Assembly: GCA_047967505.1 (NCBI GenBank)
Contig: CM106539.1
From: Dipteris shenzhenensis
Taxonomy: Eukaryota > Polypodiophyta > Polypodiopsida > Gleicheniales
Direction: 5' to 3' (one strand)
Length of the DNA stretch: 64,000 nt
Part shown: one piece after another, positions 12,095-24,200 of the stretch
Layout: each line of letters opens with the position of its first letter
Position numbering within the stretch: position 1 is the stretch's first letter
Notes under the pieces: generated by a model
Told to the model about the DNA's origin: nothing
The model's input: only the letters and a program-made list of their open reading frames with translations
The model's database searches: none
Translations under genes and position numbers: made by a program

Positions 12095-12211
12095 CACATA
12101 CACATACACATACACCTACATATACCTATACATACACATATATATATGCATATGCATATACATATACATATGCATATGCATATGCATATACATGTACATA
12201 TACAGATACAG

Positions 12212-12246
<35 letters not shown>

Positions 12247-12275
12247 CATACACATACACACACATACACATACAC

Positions 12276-12362
<87 letters not shown>

Positions 12363-12576
12363 TCCACATCCACATCCACATACACATCCACATGCATATG
12401 CACATGCACATGCACATGCACATATACATATACATATACATATATGCATGTGTGCATGTGTGTGTATGCATGAGCATGTGCGTATGTATATGTGTACATA
12501 TATAAAAACGTACATATTCATATGCATATGTATACATATGTACATGCAGGTGCACACGTATGCACACACACACACA
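12095..12576. repeat. Long (CA/TA) microsatellite, CATACA and CATATA hexamers
   Basis: Nearly 480 bp alternate CATACA, CATATA, CACATC and CATGCA steps. Because the period is six, several frames on both strands stay open by chance and give His-Thr-Tyr or Val-Cys repeats; these are not genes. Confidence 0.95.
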
Positions 12577-13018
12577 AATGCAAATAGATACATGAGTGAA
12601 TCAAAGACTTATCAACAAATAGAATAGGAAATAAAGTACATTCTACTTGTTCATTAAAAGTGGCATACTTGCCCCAAAGTCATTTTCAAACAACTGATGG
12701 CAATCATATATTAAGACAACTCTTGTAATTAGTCTCTCACTCACCCTGAAGTCATTTGTAATAATTGATGGCAATCATGCTTAAAATATTTGTCTAATGC
12801 TAAGAAAGTAAGTACTATTAAAAATTGCTGATCCCCCTTTACATCATTACCCCTATGTCGGCATTTATACTTCTCTCTTACACCTTTTGGTGCTTAATCT
12901 TTCAAGTTCACCCTTAAAAGCTTGTGTACCCTAAGCTTTATTCCTCTTCTTCTTCTTTCTACTATATCATTTTTACCAACAAGTTTTATTTATGTTACCC
13001 TCTCTTTTGAAAATTTTC

Positions 13019-13022
<4 letters not shown>

Positions 13023-13085
<63 letters not shown>

Positions 13086-13086
13086 G
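13023..13086. repeat. Compound (GT)n(GA)n microsatellite
   Basis: About 14 GT steps are followed by about 17 GA steps with one interruption. Confidence 0.95.
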
Positions 13087-13296
13087 TGGGAGAGGGGAGG
13101 AGGGGTCCCAAAGGCAAGCTAAAGTTTGATTTTTAGACTTTGAATATTAAACCCCGAATTATGAGCCTTAAAAAGGCTTCCAATTAAATCTCTTAGATCT
13201 CTATCTTAGAGAGGCATAGAGCAACTAAATTTCTTTTTACAATTTTGTAATATTATATGTAAAAATGAAACTATGACATAATATAAAAAGGCTCCA

Positions 13297-13322
13297 ATTC
13301 TCTCTCTCTCTCTCTCTCTCTC
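13297..13322. repeat. (CT)n microsatellite
   Basis: About 13 CT steps. A shorter CT run lies at about 13601-13616. Confidence 0.9.
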
Positions 13323-13329
13323 ATACTCT

Positions 13330-14176
13330 CTCAGTGTCACTCTTTCCTCCCAACCCTTCTAGTAGAAGCACAACATAGAGCCTTGGACTCCATCCAAAAA
13401 TCTACATAGTATCCTTGATAGTGCAAAAGGTTATCAAATATAGAATAACAGTCCAAGCCATGGAGTGAAACTAACCTTGGATAGAAGTAGGAAAACTCAA
13501 ACAATTGCAACTAGTTACTTGATAGAGCTACAACTTTAGTTAGTCTTATTATCTTGTTGAGTACATCCTTTTGTTGGATGGTAAGACTATTCAATCGTAC
13601 TCTCTCTCTCTCTCTCATATGTTGTCTCCTTGGTCTGCTCGTGTTGATTGCACCTTGTACTGTTATACTCTCCTTTTTTCTTTTTACTCTTACCATTCGC
13701 CCTTCATTATTAGCACTTTTATCTTACACCTTCACTTACTAATTGAAATTTGTTTTTGTAGAGTTGGATCATGGAGAAGTCCCATGCCTTCTTCATTTCT
13801 TGGTGTAAAATTTCCATGTTTGCAATTTGAAAAGTTGCATTAAAGACTTAATACACATCTAGACCCAAGATTTTAAATGTCACATGGTTAAAAAAGATGC
13901 TAAGGAATTTTGTACCTTTTGCTCTTGAAATGGCCATTTACACATACAAAGTGCTTAATACATGAATGGCTAAGTCTTCAATAAGGACTCCAAAGAATCT
14001 GCATGCTAGAATGTGTGGTTTTTATTGGTTGATCATAGCCAAAACACAAAGACACACATAGAATAGGGGCCCCCAGTTGGTATAAAATAGTATTAGTAGA
14101 TGGGGGGAAAGGGGGGGGGAGGGGTAAGGGAGGCCATCCATGTGTCTCCATGGACACGTGTGCAAGCCAATCATGC
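13330..14176. other. Unassigned DNA before element D
   Basis: No coding domain is seen. A G-rich tract lies at about 14101-14131. The last ~45 bases (CCATGTGTCTCCATGG... then TGCAAG) resemble the sequence just beyond the other end of element D (GGCCATGTGTCCATGCAAG). Confidence 0.4.
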
Positions 14177-14504
14177 TGTGAAGAGAAAGGGAGAGAAGGA
14201 AGGAGTCTCACTTGCGGCTTTTTCACATACATAATGGGGGGATACACACAAAGATGGAGGTTGAAAATAGTTTTCCTCTTCTTAGTTGTGAAAGCCAAAA
14301 GAACCCTATATGTGGGTCTCAAACCAAACTCAGCTAACTAAGGTGGCATACTAACTGAGCCACTAACTAGAGTACATAAAGATAGATGTCATCCAGCTAT
14401 TATTCATGGGCGGTGTACCAACCGCATCTGCAGCTAACAAGTCGGTGACATAAATGCACAACGGTCACCCTGGCATATCACGAGTGGAGCTCGATATCTC
14501 AACA
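14177..14504 (-). repeat. 3' LTR of element D (minus sense)
   Basis: On the minus strand it starts TGTTGAGATATC and ends CTTCACA. It is closely similar to 19336-19665 along its whole length, with scattered substitutions and small indels. Confidence 0.92.
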
Positions 14505-14516
14505 CTCCTCCTCAAG
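14505..14516 (-). other. Polypurine tract of element D
   Basis: The minus strand reads CTTGAGGAGGAG directly before the LTR start TGTTGAG. Confidence 0.8.
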
Positions 14517-14530
14517 ATCAATCCCAATTC

Positions 14531-17500
14531 CTACACACCAAGCAGGTCTCTAAACTTGCGCAGCTTCTCTGCACCCAATGCCTTCGTGAATATGTCAACT
14601 ACCTGATCCTCTGTGCTGACGTAAACTAGATCAATAAAACCTACGAGTACCTTCTCCCACACATAGTGATAATGCACCTCAATGTGCTTTGTTCTAGCAT
14701 GATAGACTGGGTTATTTGCCAAGTGTATATTGCTCATGTTATCACAATAAATGACAATTGGCCCATCTGTAGATTGATGCATATCATAAAGTAGCTTATG
14801 CAACCAAGCTACCTCACATGCAGCCATTGCTGCACCCCTGTACTCAGCCTCTATACTCGACAAGAAGGCAACTGCAGGCTGTTTCTTGCTGCTCCAAGTG
14901 ACTGCAGCACTCCTAAAAGAGAACACATATCCACTGGTAGATCGTCTATCAAAAATACTACCAGCCCAATCAACATCAGTGTATCCGTGCAATTGTATCT
15001 GAACCCCAGTCTCATAAAATAGTCCATACTACAATGTGGACTTCACATACCTCAGTATGCATCTAGCTGCATCCAAATGCAGTTTCCTTGGAGCGTGCAT
15101 AAACTGACTTACCAAACCAACAGCATAGCTCAAATCTAGCCTGGTAATAGTCATATAAATCAAACTTCCTACTATGCGTTTGTACATAGTAGGGTCTTCC
15201 AGAAGCTCACCTGCATCTGCGCTCAGCTTCACATTCTGCTCCAAAGGAACTGAAATAGGCTTACAGCCTGTCATCCCATATTTGGATAGCATGTCCAATA
15301 CATACTACCTTTGCAAGAGCCATATCCCACTTGTGGATCTAATCACCTCAATGCCCAAGAAGTAACATAGCTCTCCCAAATCCTTCATCTCAAACTTCTA
15401 CTTCAATAGCATTTTCACATGAAGGATATCTTCATCACTATCTCCTATGATGATCAAATCATCAACATAAATGACAAGAAGCATAATACCTTTCTCTGTT
15501 TTTCTCACATAAAGTGAGAAATCTGCCTTGGAAATCTGAAAGCCAATAGTGACAAGATACTGTCCTATCTTGTCAGACCATGCTCTGGGTGCTTGCTTCA
15601 AGCCATATAAGGCTTTCTTCAACCTACAAACAAACTCAGGATGAATAGCATGAACATAACCTAGTGGCTGCTCCATATAGACCTCTTCTTGCAAATCACC
15701 ATGCAAGAAAGCATTCTTTACATCCATTTGATGTAAAGACCATCCCTTTGATGCAGCCATAGCAAAGACTGCTCTTATAGTTGCCATCCTTGCAAACAGA
15801 CTGAATGTTTCTTCATAATCAATGCCATATGTCTGTGCATGCCCCTTGACAACTAATCTTGCCTTGTATCTGTTCATAGAACCATCTGCATTGTGCTTCA
15901 CCTTATAAACCCACTTGCAACCAGTTGCATTCTTGTCTTTAGGCAAAGGCACCAATTCCCATGTAGCATTTGCTTCCAAGGCATCCATTTCTTCATCCAT
16001 GGCTTTCTCCCATTTTTCTTTTCCCATGGCTTGCTCAAAAGAAGTGGGTTCTGGTTCATGTATAACTTTGACCATATAGGCATAGTGAATGGCTGTAAAT
16101 CCATAATATTTTTGCCGATCCACAGGATACCTAGCTCTGGTAGACCTGTGCAAAATAGGCTCACTACCAAGTGCTCTCAAAACATCCCTTGTTTTACTTA
16201 CTCTAGGTGTAACAACAGAAGGAATACCCAACTCATCATCAAGGCTCTGTTTTGAGCCACTGGATTCACCATCCACATAAGAGTGACATGCATTCACATC
16301 AACCATGGGCTGATCTACTTTCTCTTTTCCTTGTCATGATACTAGCATACCACTATCTGCATTGCTTTGAGGAGATCCTTCTGATCTCAATCTACATGTC
16401 CATGGCAAAGTATGTGAACCACTGCTAGAGGACACTATAGGTCCACTAATATTTTGTGATTGCTATTGTGAATTCTGTGCAGCATTACCATTTTGTGCAT
16501 CTACATCATCAATCACATTTACTAGTTTATACCAACTGCTCATCTCATCAAAAACAACATCTTTGCTCACTGTAAACTTATGAGTACGAGGGTTATAGCA
16601 TCTATACCCTTTCTGATGTAGAGAATAACCAATAAAGATGCACTTCTCAGCCTTTGGATCTAACTTGGATCTCAACTCATCTGGCACATGAACATAGGGA
16701 ATGCAACCAAAAACTTTCAAATGAGAAATATCTGGTTTCCTACCAGTATACCTCTCCTCTGGTGTCATGCCATGTATTGCTGTAGTGGGAGTCCTGTTCA
16801 TTATGTAGACTACTGTAGCAACTGCTTCAGCCCAATAATAATCTGGCAGGTCTTTCTTGTTAAGCATGGCACGAGATACCTCTACAATATGCATGTTTTT
16901 CCTTTCTGCAAGTCCACTTTGCTGTGGAATATGACTGCATGAATATTGTTGCTTTATGCCATGCTCCTACATGAAACTTGCAAACTCATTTGAGAGGTAC
17001 TCTCCCCCTCCATTTGACCTTAGGCATTTTATTTGCAGGCCTGTTTCTTTTTCAACCATAGCTTTAAAAGCTTTGAAATGCCCAAACACTTCACTTTTCT
17101 TTTTCATAAAATACACCCAAACTTTTTTGTTGTAGTCATCAATAAAAGTGACAAAATAATGACAGCCTCCAATAGATGCAGCTTTAGTAGTCCACACATC
17201 AGAGTGGATTAATTCCAATGGCCTCTTACTCTCTTGAACATGTCTAGGAAATGATTTCCTTGCCTGTTTTCCAAATTGACAGGCTTCACATACCTTATGC
17301 ATTTCTGTAACCTTGAACTTAGGTAATCCTGCAACAATATTTTGGGCCTACATTAATTTAAGTCATTGTACATTAACATGACCAATGCGTTTATGCCAAA
17401 TATTAATATTTGCAACTACACCGGTCCCATGTGCAAACATTGTTGCACTCAATTCAAGCATGTCCGCATCCAACGTAAACATTCTTCCCTTCTTCTTTCC

Positions 17501-18829
17501 TTTTGCTATCAAGCGACCTTTATTTTTCATATCCTCAACAAAGCATCCATAAGGATTAAATTTGACCTGCAAGCCCTACTCAACCATTTGACCAACAGAA
17601 ACCGGGTTCTTGGTGATATTCGGGACATGAAATACATCAGACAGGTATTTCTTTTTCCATCCTACATAGACAAAGAAATTTTACCAATCTACACAATAGG
17701 ATGTGCAGTATCATCACCAGTCTCCACAAATCTTGGTCTTTCCATTTTCCTTGCATCCTGCATCGATTCTGCATAACCTGTCATGTGCTTTGACACACCT
17801 GAGTCAACATACCACAAATCATTGCTTTCTTCTGCACTTGTCACAAAATTGGTCATGTGCTACACCATAAACAGATGCTCATTTCTGTCATCACTCTATC
17901 TACTAGAGGATGCATAATTGCCTTGTTGTAATTTCCCAGTCATGATGTCATTCTACTTTTTATAGCAGTCTTTAACCATATGACCCATTTTACCACAGTA
18001 GTAGCATTCAACATTGTTGTTTGCATTTTGGCCTCTCTACCATCCACCATGACCTGTTTGGCTCCCCCTGCCTCTAAAGTTACCACGTCCTCCTCCATAG
18101 GACTGTTTTCCTTGAATTTGCTGCATATTATGATTTCTGCCACGGCCTCCAAATCGGCCTGCTCTACCTCTGCCTCTACCTCTTCCAGCATTTGAGTAGA
18201 AGACAGCTTCTTTTGAAGTTCCTTCTGAAGAAGATGCACCACCATTTCTCTGCTCTTCAGAAATTAGAAGAGCAATCAACTCCTCAAAATTAGGAAAATT
18301 CTCACGGACGGCAATGGATGTTCGGAATTGTGCATAATCCTTTCCTAGACCATTCAAGGTCACAGAAACTAAATCATCATCTTCCACTGGTGACCCAATA
18401 GAAGCAAGTGCATATGCAATCTTCTTCACCTTCATGTGGTGGTCATTGATGCTCATATTTTCTCTCTACACATTATGCAACTCCTACTTGAGCTGCATTT
18501 TCCTAGCTTGCGTATTTGTGCTATACATTTTTGTCAAAGTATCCCACGCCTCCTTCGGCGTGCTTGCATCCTGAATATGCAAATCATAGAATCTAAAATA
18601 CTGATAAATAGCCAGTACATAACTTTTCTGGATCTTTCATGCCACCCTTTAAATGCATGCAACTCCTGTTGATTGGGAACATTAGGAATAACTAGTTCTT
18701 GTTCAGCTCTAGTAATGAACTCCACTAGCCTTTTCCCTTAAGGAAATTTGTCATTCTAAACTTCCATGCTTAGAAGTTGTTCTTGTCAAGCTTTTCAGTG
18801 ACAATCTGTGAAAGAGCATCAGACGCCAT
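14531..18829 (-). pseudogene. Copia gag-pol of element D
   Basis: The start is ATG at 18829 (MASDALSQIVTEKLDKNN). Gag ends with Gly/Arg-rich stretches (RGRGRGRAGRFGGRGRN) and the zinc knuckle CYYCGKMGHMVKDC. The protease site is DSGVSKHMTG, followed by the pre-integrase motif IWHKRIGHVN and CEACQFGKQ. The integrase core has HSDVW and the decayed motif RSNGGGEY, where the usual catalytic Asp is Asn. The RT has VKNAFLHGDL and YVDDL. RNase H has YTDVDWAG and SIEAEY and ends DLLGV. Stops, as plus-strand CTA positions, are TAG at 15029, 15305, 15398, 16463, 16967, 17348, 17576, 17662, 17699, 17860, 17896, 17953, 18037, 18476 and 18484. TGA occurs at 16334 and 17363, and one TAA lies near 18785. 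Frameshifts lie near 17620 and 18600. Confidence 0.9.
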
Positions 18830-19323
18830 TACAAAACACTGCAAAATATCATGTCACTGCAAAAAACACAACTTCTGCCTCACAAGGGCAAATCTGCAAA
18901 ACTGACGAGAGTGGTATTTGACCACACAGTCACTTCCTAGTGACGATTATGCATCAACAGGCAATAAGAATGATTCTGTCACTCCCAATATCTCTGTGCA
19001 CAGGCATACGATGTAATTTTTGTGATAACTTTTCACCGACTTGCAGAACAGTGGTCGCACAGCAAAAACAGGGCACTTTCCTAAGTGCCTACAGAAAACT
19101 TCTGCCACCAAAATGGGCCCCAAAATGGCCCCATAGCATATACTTCCCTCTCGCCATACCGCGAAGGGTGCCCCAATCTGAGACAGTGCACCCTTGCACT
19201 TTCCGGTTGTGCTACCTACAGAGATTTGCTCCCAAACTCGAAAAAAAAGGAAAGTAACACTGATCCTCTTACTAGGACACCGCGAACTTGGTTTTCTTTC
19301 TTGAGCTCCTTACCACGAACCGA

Positions 19324-19335
19324 GCTCTAATACCA
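19324..19335 (-). other. Primer-binding site of element D
   Basis: The minus strand reads TGGTATTAGAGC immediately after the 5' LTR, complementary to the initiator-Met tRNA 3' end with one mismatch. Confidence 0.85.
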
Positions 19336-19665
19336 TGTGAAGAGAGTGGGAGAGAAGGAAGGAGTCTCACTTATGGCTTTCTCACATACACAATAGGGGA
19401 ATACACACAAAGGTGGAGGCTAAAAATAGTTTTCCTCTTCTTAGTTTACAAAAGAATAGGTGAACCCTATATGTGGGTCTCAAACCAAACTCAGCTAACT
19501 AAGGTGGCATACTAACTGAGCCACTAACTAGAGTACATAAAGATAGCTATCATCCAGCTATTATTCATGGGCGGTGTACTAACTGCATCTACAGCTAACA
19601 AGTCGGTGACATAAATACACAACGGTCACCCTGGCATATCACGAGTGGATCTTGATATCTCAACA
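19336..19665 (-). repeat. 5' LTR of element D (minus sense)
   Basis: Length is 330 bp, TG...CA on the minus strand. It is paired with 14177-14504. Confidence 0.92.
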
Positions 19666-20109
19666 TTGGCCATGTGTCCATGCAAGTCTAGAGAGTTCCA
19701 GATCATGCGAGCAAGGGTAAAACACCCGCGACCTCGCCCTCCCTCACCGCGCTTTATTTTGCTCAACGTTTCGCCTTGCTCAATGCATCTCCCACAACCT
19801 TGTCCTCACCATTGAGACACAGGATCTCTGTATATGACATTACTCCCTTCCTTAGGGCACCTACAATCACAGTCAATGTGTCTATCTCGTTAATATAGTA
19901 GCTTTAGTCTCGCCCCTAGGCCTCTATCCTTCCTACCATCCGCGCACTTCATAGCCCGAGATCACTGGCCAAATCCGATGGTAAAAATCTAGGTAGTTTT
20001 TTTGAAATTTGCTGGTCGATCATCTCCGGCGGTCGTTAGAAATAAGGAGGGAGGAAGGAGAGGGTCGACGAGTAGGGAGGAAAGAAAGAGGGAGCAAGAA
20101 GCTTACAAA
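19666..20109. other. Unassigned DNA between two Copia elements
   Basis: This stretch is locally richer in GC and CG dinucleotides than its surroundings. I recognise no domain or element end. Confidence 0.4.
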
Positions 20110-21662
20110 CCTTGTGAGATTGATCAAATAACCGGGTGGCTACATCATATAGATCTCTTCATTTATGTCACCATGTAGGAACGCTATCTTAACATCCATT
20201 TGATGGATTTCTAGATCGGCATGAGCTGTGTATTCAAGGAGTATCCGAACTGATGTGAGCTTGATGATTGGAGAAAAAGTTTCAAAGTAATCAATGCCCG
20301 CCACTTGAGAGTGTCCCTTGGCAACAAGCCATGCTTTATACTTTGAGAGGGATCCATTAGCATGATACTTGTGTTTGAAGATCCATTTACAAGGGATAGC
20401 TGTCCGGCCATGTGGCAACTTAGTGAGGATCCATGTATAATTCTTGAGAAGGGAATTCTATTCATCATCCATGGCTTGTTTCCATTCATCATTGTTAGGA
20501 AGAGTCAAGGCTTCTTCATGAGTGAATGGGTCTGGACCTTTATCAATTTGGAAATATGCTTGAGCTTGAATCCATGGACAATAAGTAGCATAATGAAGCC
20601 GAGCATTTTCCACCACCTTTAAGGAAGGTTTACGAGGACGTGGTGGAAGGGCACACCTCTCTGTGTCAATAGGAAGAGGAATATCCTCATATTCACGATA
20701 AACATCATCTGAGGCATTGCTAGATGCATCATGAGAATGATCAAGAGGGCCAGAATTCACGGTATCGGATTCGAAAGTCATGGGCAAGGATGAAGAGGAT
20801 GGAGTCAAAGAAGGATGTTCGTCATGAACCACAATAGGAAGTTGTTCAGGAATGCAGGGATCGATCAATTGAACATCTTCAAGATCATGTGATGTAGGTA
20901 AAGCTTGTTCGAGAGGATCTTGCTCCAAGAAATCCAAAGTGGAAGGATCCACAATGTGATTAGAAACACCCGGAAAAAGATCTTCATGAAAGACTACATC
21001 AGTACTAGCAAGCATACGATGCTGTATCGGATCCCACAATTTGTAACCACATTGGTCAGGAAGATAGCCAATGAAAATTGCACAAATACTACGTGGATCA
21101 AATTTCTCACAATGTACTGCAAGAATTTTGGCAAAAGCACGGCCAAAACCTTAAAATATGAAACATCAAGCTTCATACCTTTCCATAATTCATATGGAGT
21201 AGAATTTGGCAATGCAGAAGTAGGAAGCCGATTTTGCATGTATATGGCAGTATGAGCTGCCTCTACCCAGAATGACGAATCAAGATTGCTTTCTGTGAGC
21301 ATGGCACGAGTTGAACCATTGGAGGTCTGATGCTTTCTTTCTGCTACTCCATTGAGGTGAGGGGTGTACGGGATTGTGAGTTCACGTATGATACCTTCTT
21401 GTTGACAGAAGGTGCAAAATGGATGACTGAGGTTCTCACCCTCGTTGTCTCATCTAAATACCTTCAATTTCTTCCCTATTTGTAGCTCGGCCATTTTTCG
21501 ATAGTGTTGAAAACATTCAAATCCTTTTGATTTTTTTTTGAGAAAATATACCTCAGTCCAGTGACTGCCGTCATTAATAAATGTCATGTAATACTTGCTT
21601 CCACCCTTGGATGATACTGGCATAGGAGCACACAAATCAAAATAAACCTGAGCAAGCAATTC
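20110..21662 (-). pseudogene. Copia element C, integrase to RT fragment
   Basis: On the minus strand the order is the integrase core (VYFDLCAPMPVSSKGGSKYY, FINDGSHWTEVYF), an integrase C-terminal part (DSSFWVEAAHTAIYMQNRLP), a variable linker rich in Asp, Ser and Pro (about 20,500-21,000), then the RT start (IPCKWIFKHKYHANGSLSKY, DVKIAFLHGDINEEIYMM). It is cut off just after the RT motif, with no YVDD, RNase H or LTRs. Stops include TAG at 20140 (before PPGY) and 20458 (before NSLLKN), both where glutamine is expected, and TGA at 21450. Frameshifts occur near 21150 and 21320. It differs in sequence from D, A and B, so it is a separate family. Confidence 0.85.
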
Positions 21663-21679
21663 AGTGGCTCGTATTCCTA

Positions 21680-24015
21680 GTTGAGAGCCTTGTGGACTTT
21701 GGCATTGTAGAGCAAGACAAGATTACCTTCATTAATCTCCTTATCCTTGAGATTCCTATCAAACCATGCCTTCCTTTGTCTTCTTTTTTGTTGTCATTGC
21801 ATGGTAGGCTCTTAATCTCATTTCAGTATGCTTGTCAAGTGGGAGTAGTCATGCTTCAAGGGATTCTTTATGACCAAGGCACTCTTGTATTGCCACTCGT
21901 AGACTAGGGATAATGAATCCTAATGGGACTACTACCTCCAAACCATACACTAGCTGGAATGACATTGTGTGCTGATGTTAAAAGTGGTTCTATAGGCCCA
22001 TAAGGTAGAGTTGAGCTTTTCCACCCAATTAGAGTGTTTGGTTTCCGCTACTTTTGTGAGAATAATGCATAGGGTTTTATTGGTAGATTATGCTTTACCA
22101 TTCCCCTAGGGATAGTAGGGAGTGCTCTTTTGGTGTACAACCATGAATCTTGAGAGAAGTTCCTGAATCACTTCATTAACAAAGTGTGTGCCTTGATTAG
22201 AGGCTATTTGCAAGGGGCAACCATATGTGTGATCACATTTTCATAAAGGAACTTGGCAGTACTCTAGGCATCAACAACTTTGCATACTGCTTTTGCCTCA
22301 GCCCATTTAGTGTAATAACATGTTGCTACAATTATGTACCAGGCCTCGGTTTCTTTCGCAACAAGATGTAGGGTTCCTTTTTCAAAGGGTTGTTGCACCA
22401 TGACTGTGGTTAGGGGATTGAAGTCTTTGTGTAGGGATTTGGCAGTTCTTTGCCATACATCACAAATTCTTATGAACTCATAGGCATCATTCCACAATGT
22501 GGGCCACCAATAGCCAGTTAAAAAAATTTTGAGCTATAGATTCTCCAACAAAGTTTCCTCTTGCAATGCCTTCATGAACTTTGCAAATGACAAGCAAGAT
22601 TTCATATGGCATGATGCATCTACATAGAATCTAATATGTACCTATTTTGTACAATTGGCCCACTATGAGTTGATATGGTGCAGTTTTGATTATGAGTTTG
22701 AGGGCTTCAACTGGTCATAACTCTGGTGGGAATCTTCCTATCATTAAATATCCAATGATGTTAGTACACCATTTTGGAACAACCTCAATTTGGAACAATG
22801 TGGCATCATGCAAGTCATCTTTGACACTGGTGGTTTCTTCTCCAGTTGACATGGGAAAAGTGATCGGCAACATAGTGTTGAGCATCTTTGCGGACCACTA
22901 TTTTGAAGTTGACTTCTTGAAGAAAGAGAAGCCATCGAGTTATTCTTCCTGTCATACACATACGATTCACAAGATATAGTAGTGCTTGATGGCCAGTGTA
23001 GAAGACAAAATCATTTGCCAATAAAAAGTGTTGAAATTCATTGACACTATAAACCATTTCTAGTGCTTCTCTTTCGATGGTTGTGTAGTTGATTTTAGCA
23101 TCATTGAGTTGGCGACTGGCAAAGTAAATTGGGTAATCCTTCTTGTGATCACCAGGTTGGCAAAGTACACTCCCAATTGCATACTTGGAGCCATTAGTGT
23201 GGACATGAAAATCAATATTCGAATGAGATCGACGTTGTGATTAGGTGCCATTTAAGAAGCTCAAAGGCTTGGTCACACTCCTCCATCCAAAAGAATTCCA
23301 CGAACAACTTGTGTAGAGGGTAGGCTATCATGGCATACTGCAAGATAAATCTGTTGTAGTAGCCTGCATGTCCCATAAAGACCTGCACTCCTTTTGAATT
23401 CTATGGAGGTGGTAATTCCATGATGATTTTTGACTTTTTCCATATCAGTTGCAATTCCATGTTGAGAGACGATCTGTGGGTGACAATGAACTGGCATTTT
23501 ATTAGATCTAGGGAAATGCCATACTCCGTGGATTTGATGAGCAACTACTTCAAGGAATTATAGGTGGTCTTGCTTGTTGGAATGGATGCACAAGTCATCT
23601 AAGAAAACCTCTAGAAGCTTTATTGAGTAATGACTTGACAGTAGTGAAAATGACTCTTTGGAATGTGACAAGGGCATTACATAATCTGAATGACATGACT
23701 CTGTAGCAAAGATTCCCCATTTTATTGCAAATTTTGTTTTAAATTGATCTTTTAGAAGCTATTTGCACTTGGTTGTAGCCACTAAATCCATAAGAAGCTA
23801 AATATTTCCACTCCTACCACCTTTTCTTATACTGTTTTTCTTAGGGGCAAGGGATATGATCCCTAATGGTTGTAGCATTCACATTCTTTACGTTCAAACA
23901 TATCCACAACTTCTTGTTATGCTTAGGCACAATCATGATGGGGGAAACCCAATCAGTGTGCTCTATCTCATTGATGAATCCTGCATCTCATAGCTTCTCT
24001 TGTTCATCATACACC
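21680..24015 (-). pseudogene. Ty3/Gypsy pol G, RT-RNase H-integrase part
   Basis: The minus strand reads as a decayed Gypsy polyprotein. The RT begins right at element A with EQEKL and then HTDWVSPIMIVPKHNKKLW near 23,940, and continues with YRVMSFRLCNALVTFQRV near 23,680. RNase H follows (FYTGHQALLYLVNRMCMTGR at about 22,930-23,000; LLFLQEVNFKIVVRKDAQHY). The integrase follows (YYTKWAEAKAV at about 22,300). Many stops and frameshifts are present. The N-terminal part of the same pol lies on the far side of element A at 29893-30460. Confidence 0.8.
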
Positions 24016-24186
24016 TGTGGGGGTTAAAGGTCAGTGTGCCTTAACCCCGGTTATGTACAATACTCAAACACATATATAAATGAATGAAAAAGAAGATTAG
24101 GGTGGTTCTGCATCCACCAAAACTTGTGTGGCTCTCTGTCTCTCTCTCTCCTTCTTCTATTCTTGCTTCCGTTGAGAGCACTCTCA
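24016..24186 (+). repeat. 5' LTR of element A
   Basis: It runs TGTGGGGGTTAAAGG to GAGAGCACTCTCA, 171 bp. CATATATAAATG near 24070 is a plausible TATA region, placed only ~55 bp into this very short LTR. Confidence 0.95.
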
Positions 24187-24188
24187 AC

Positions 24189-24200
24189 TGGTATCAGAGC
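24189..24200 (+). other. Primer-binding site of element A
   Basis: TGGTATCAGAGC follows the LTR after two bases (AC). It is an exact match to the complement of the plant initiator-Met tRNA 3' end. Confidence 0.95.

Larger units (their letters stand above)
14177..19665 (-). mobile_element. Copia LTR retrotransposon D, full length, dead
   Basis: This is a complete minus-strand Ty1/Copia element of about 5.5 kb, bounded by LTRs of 328 and 330 bp. Reading on the minus strand, it has a 5' LTR, a primer-binding site, gag-pol, a polypurine tract and a 3' LTR. The coding region has at least fifteen TAG stops. The five bases outside each LTR do not match (CATGC left, TTGGC right), so no target-site duplication is visible. 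Confidence 0.92.

Noticed and set aside
11958-12593. Long overlapping open frames on both strands (up to 171 codons).
   Set aside because: They are products of the CATACA/CATATA microsatellite, which has no stops in several frames. The translations are simple His-Thr-Tyr or Val-Cys repeats.
3101-18829. The many TAG codons at glutamine positions could mean UAG is read as glutamine (code change) rather than decay.
   Set aside because: B has CAG where A has TAG. The natural ends of the A and B polyproteins are TAG. TGA and TAA breaks and frameshifts also occur in the same elements. The host features are those of an ordinary land plant.
24016-24186. The 171-bp repeats could be a four-copy dispersed MITE rather than LTRs.
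   Set aside because: They pair exactly around gag-pol, start TG and end CA, border primer site and polypurine tract, and each element has its own perfect TSD.
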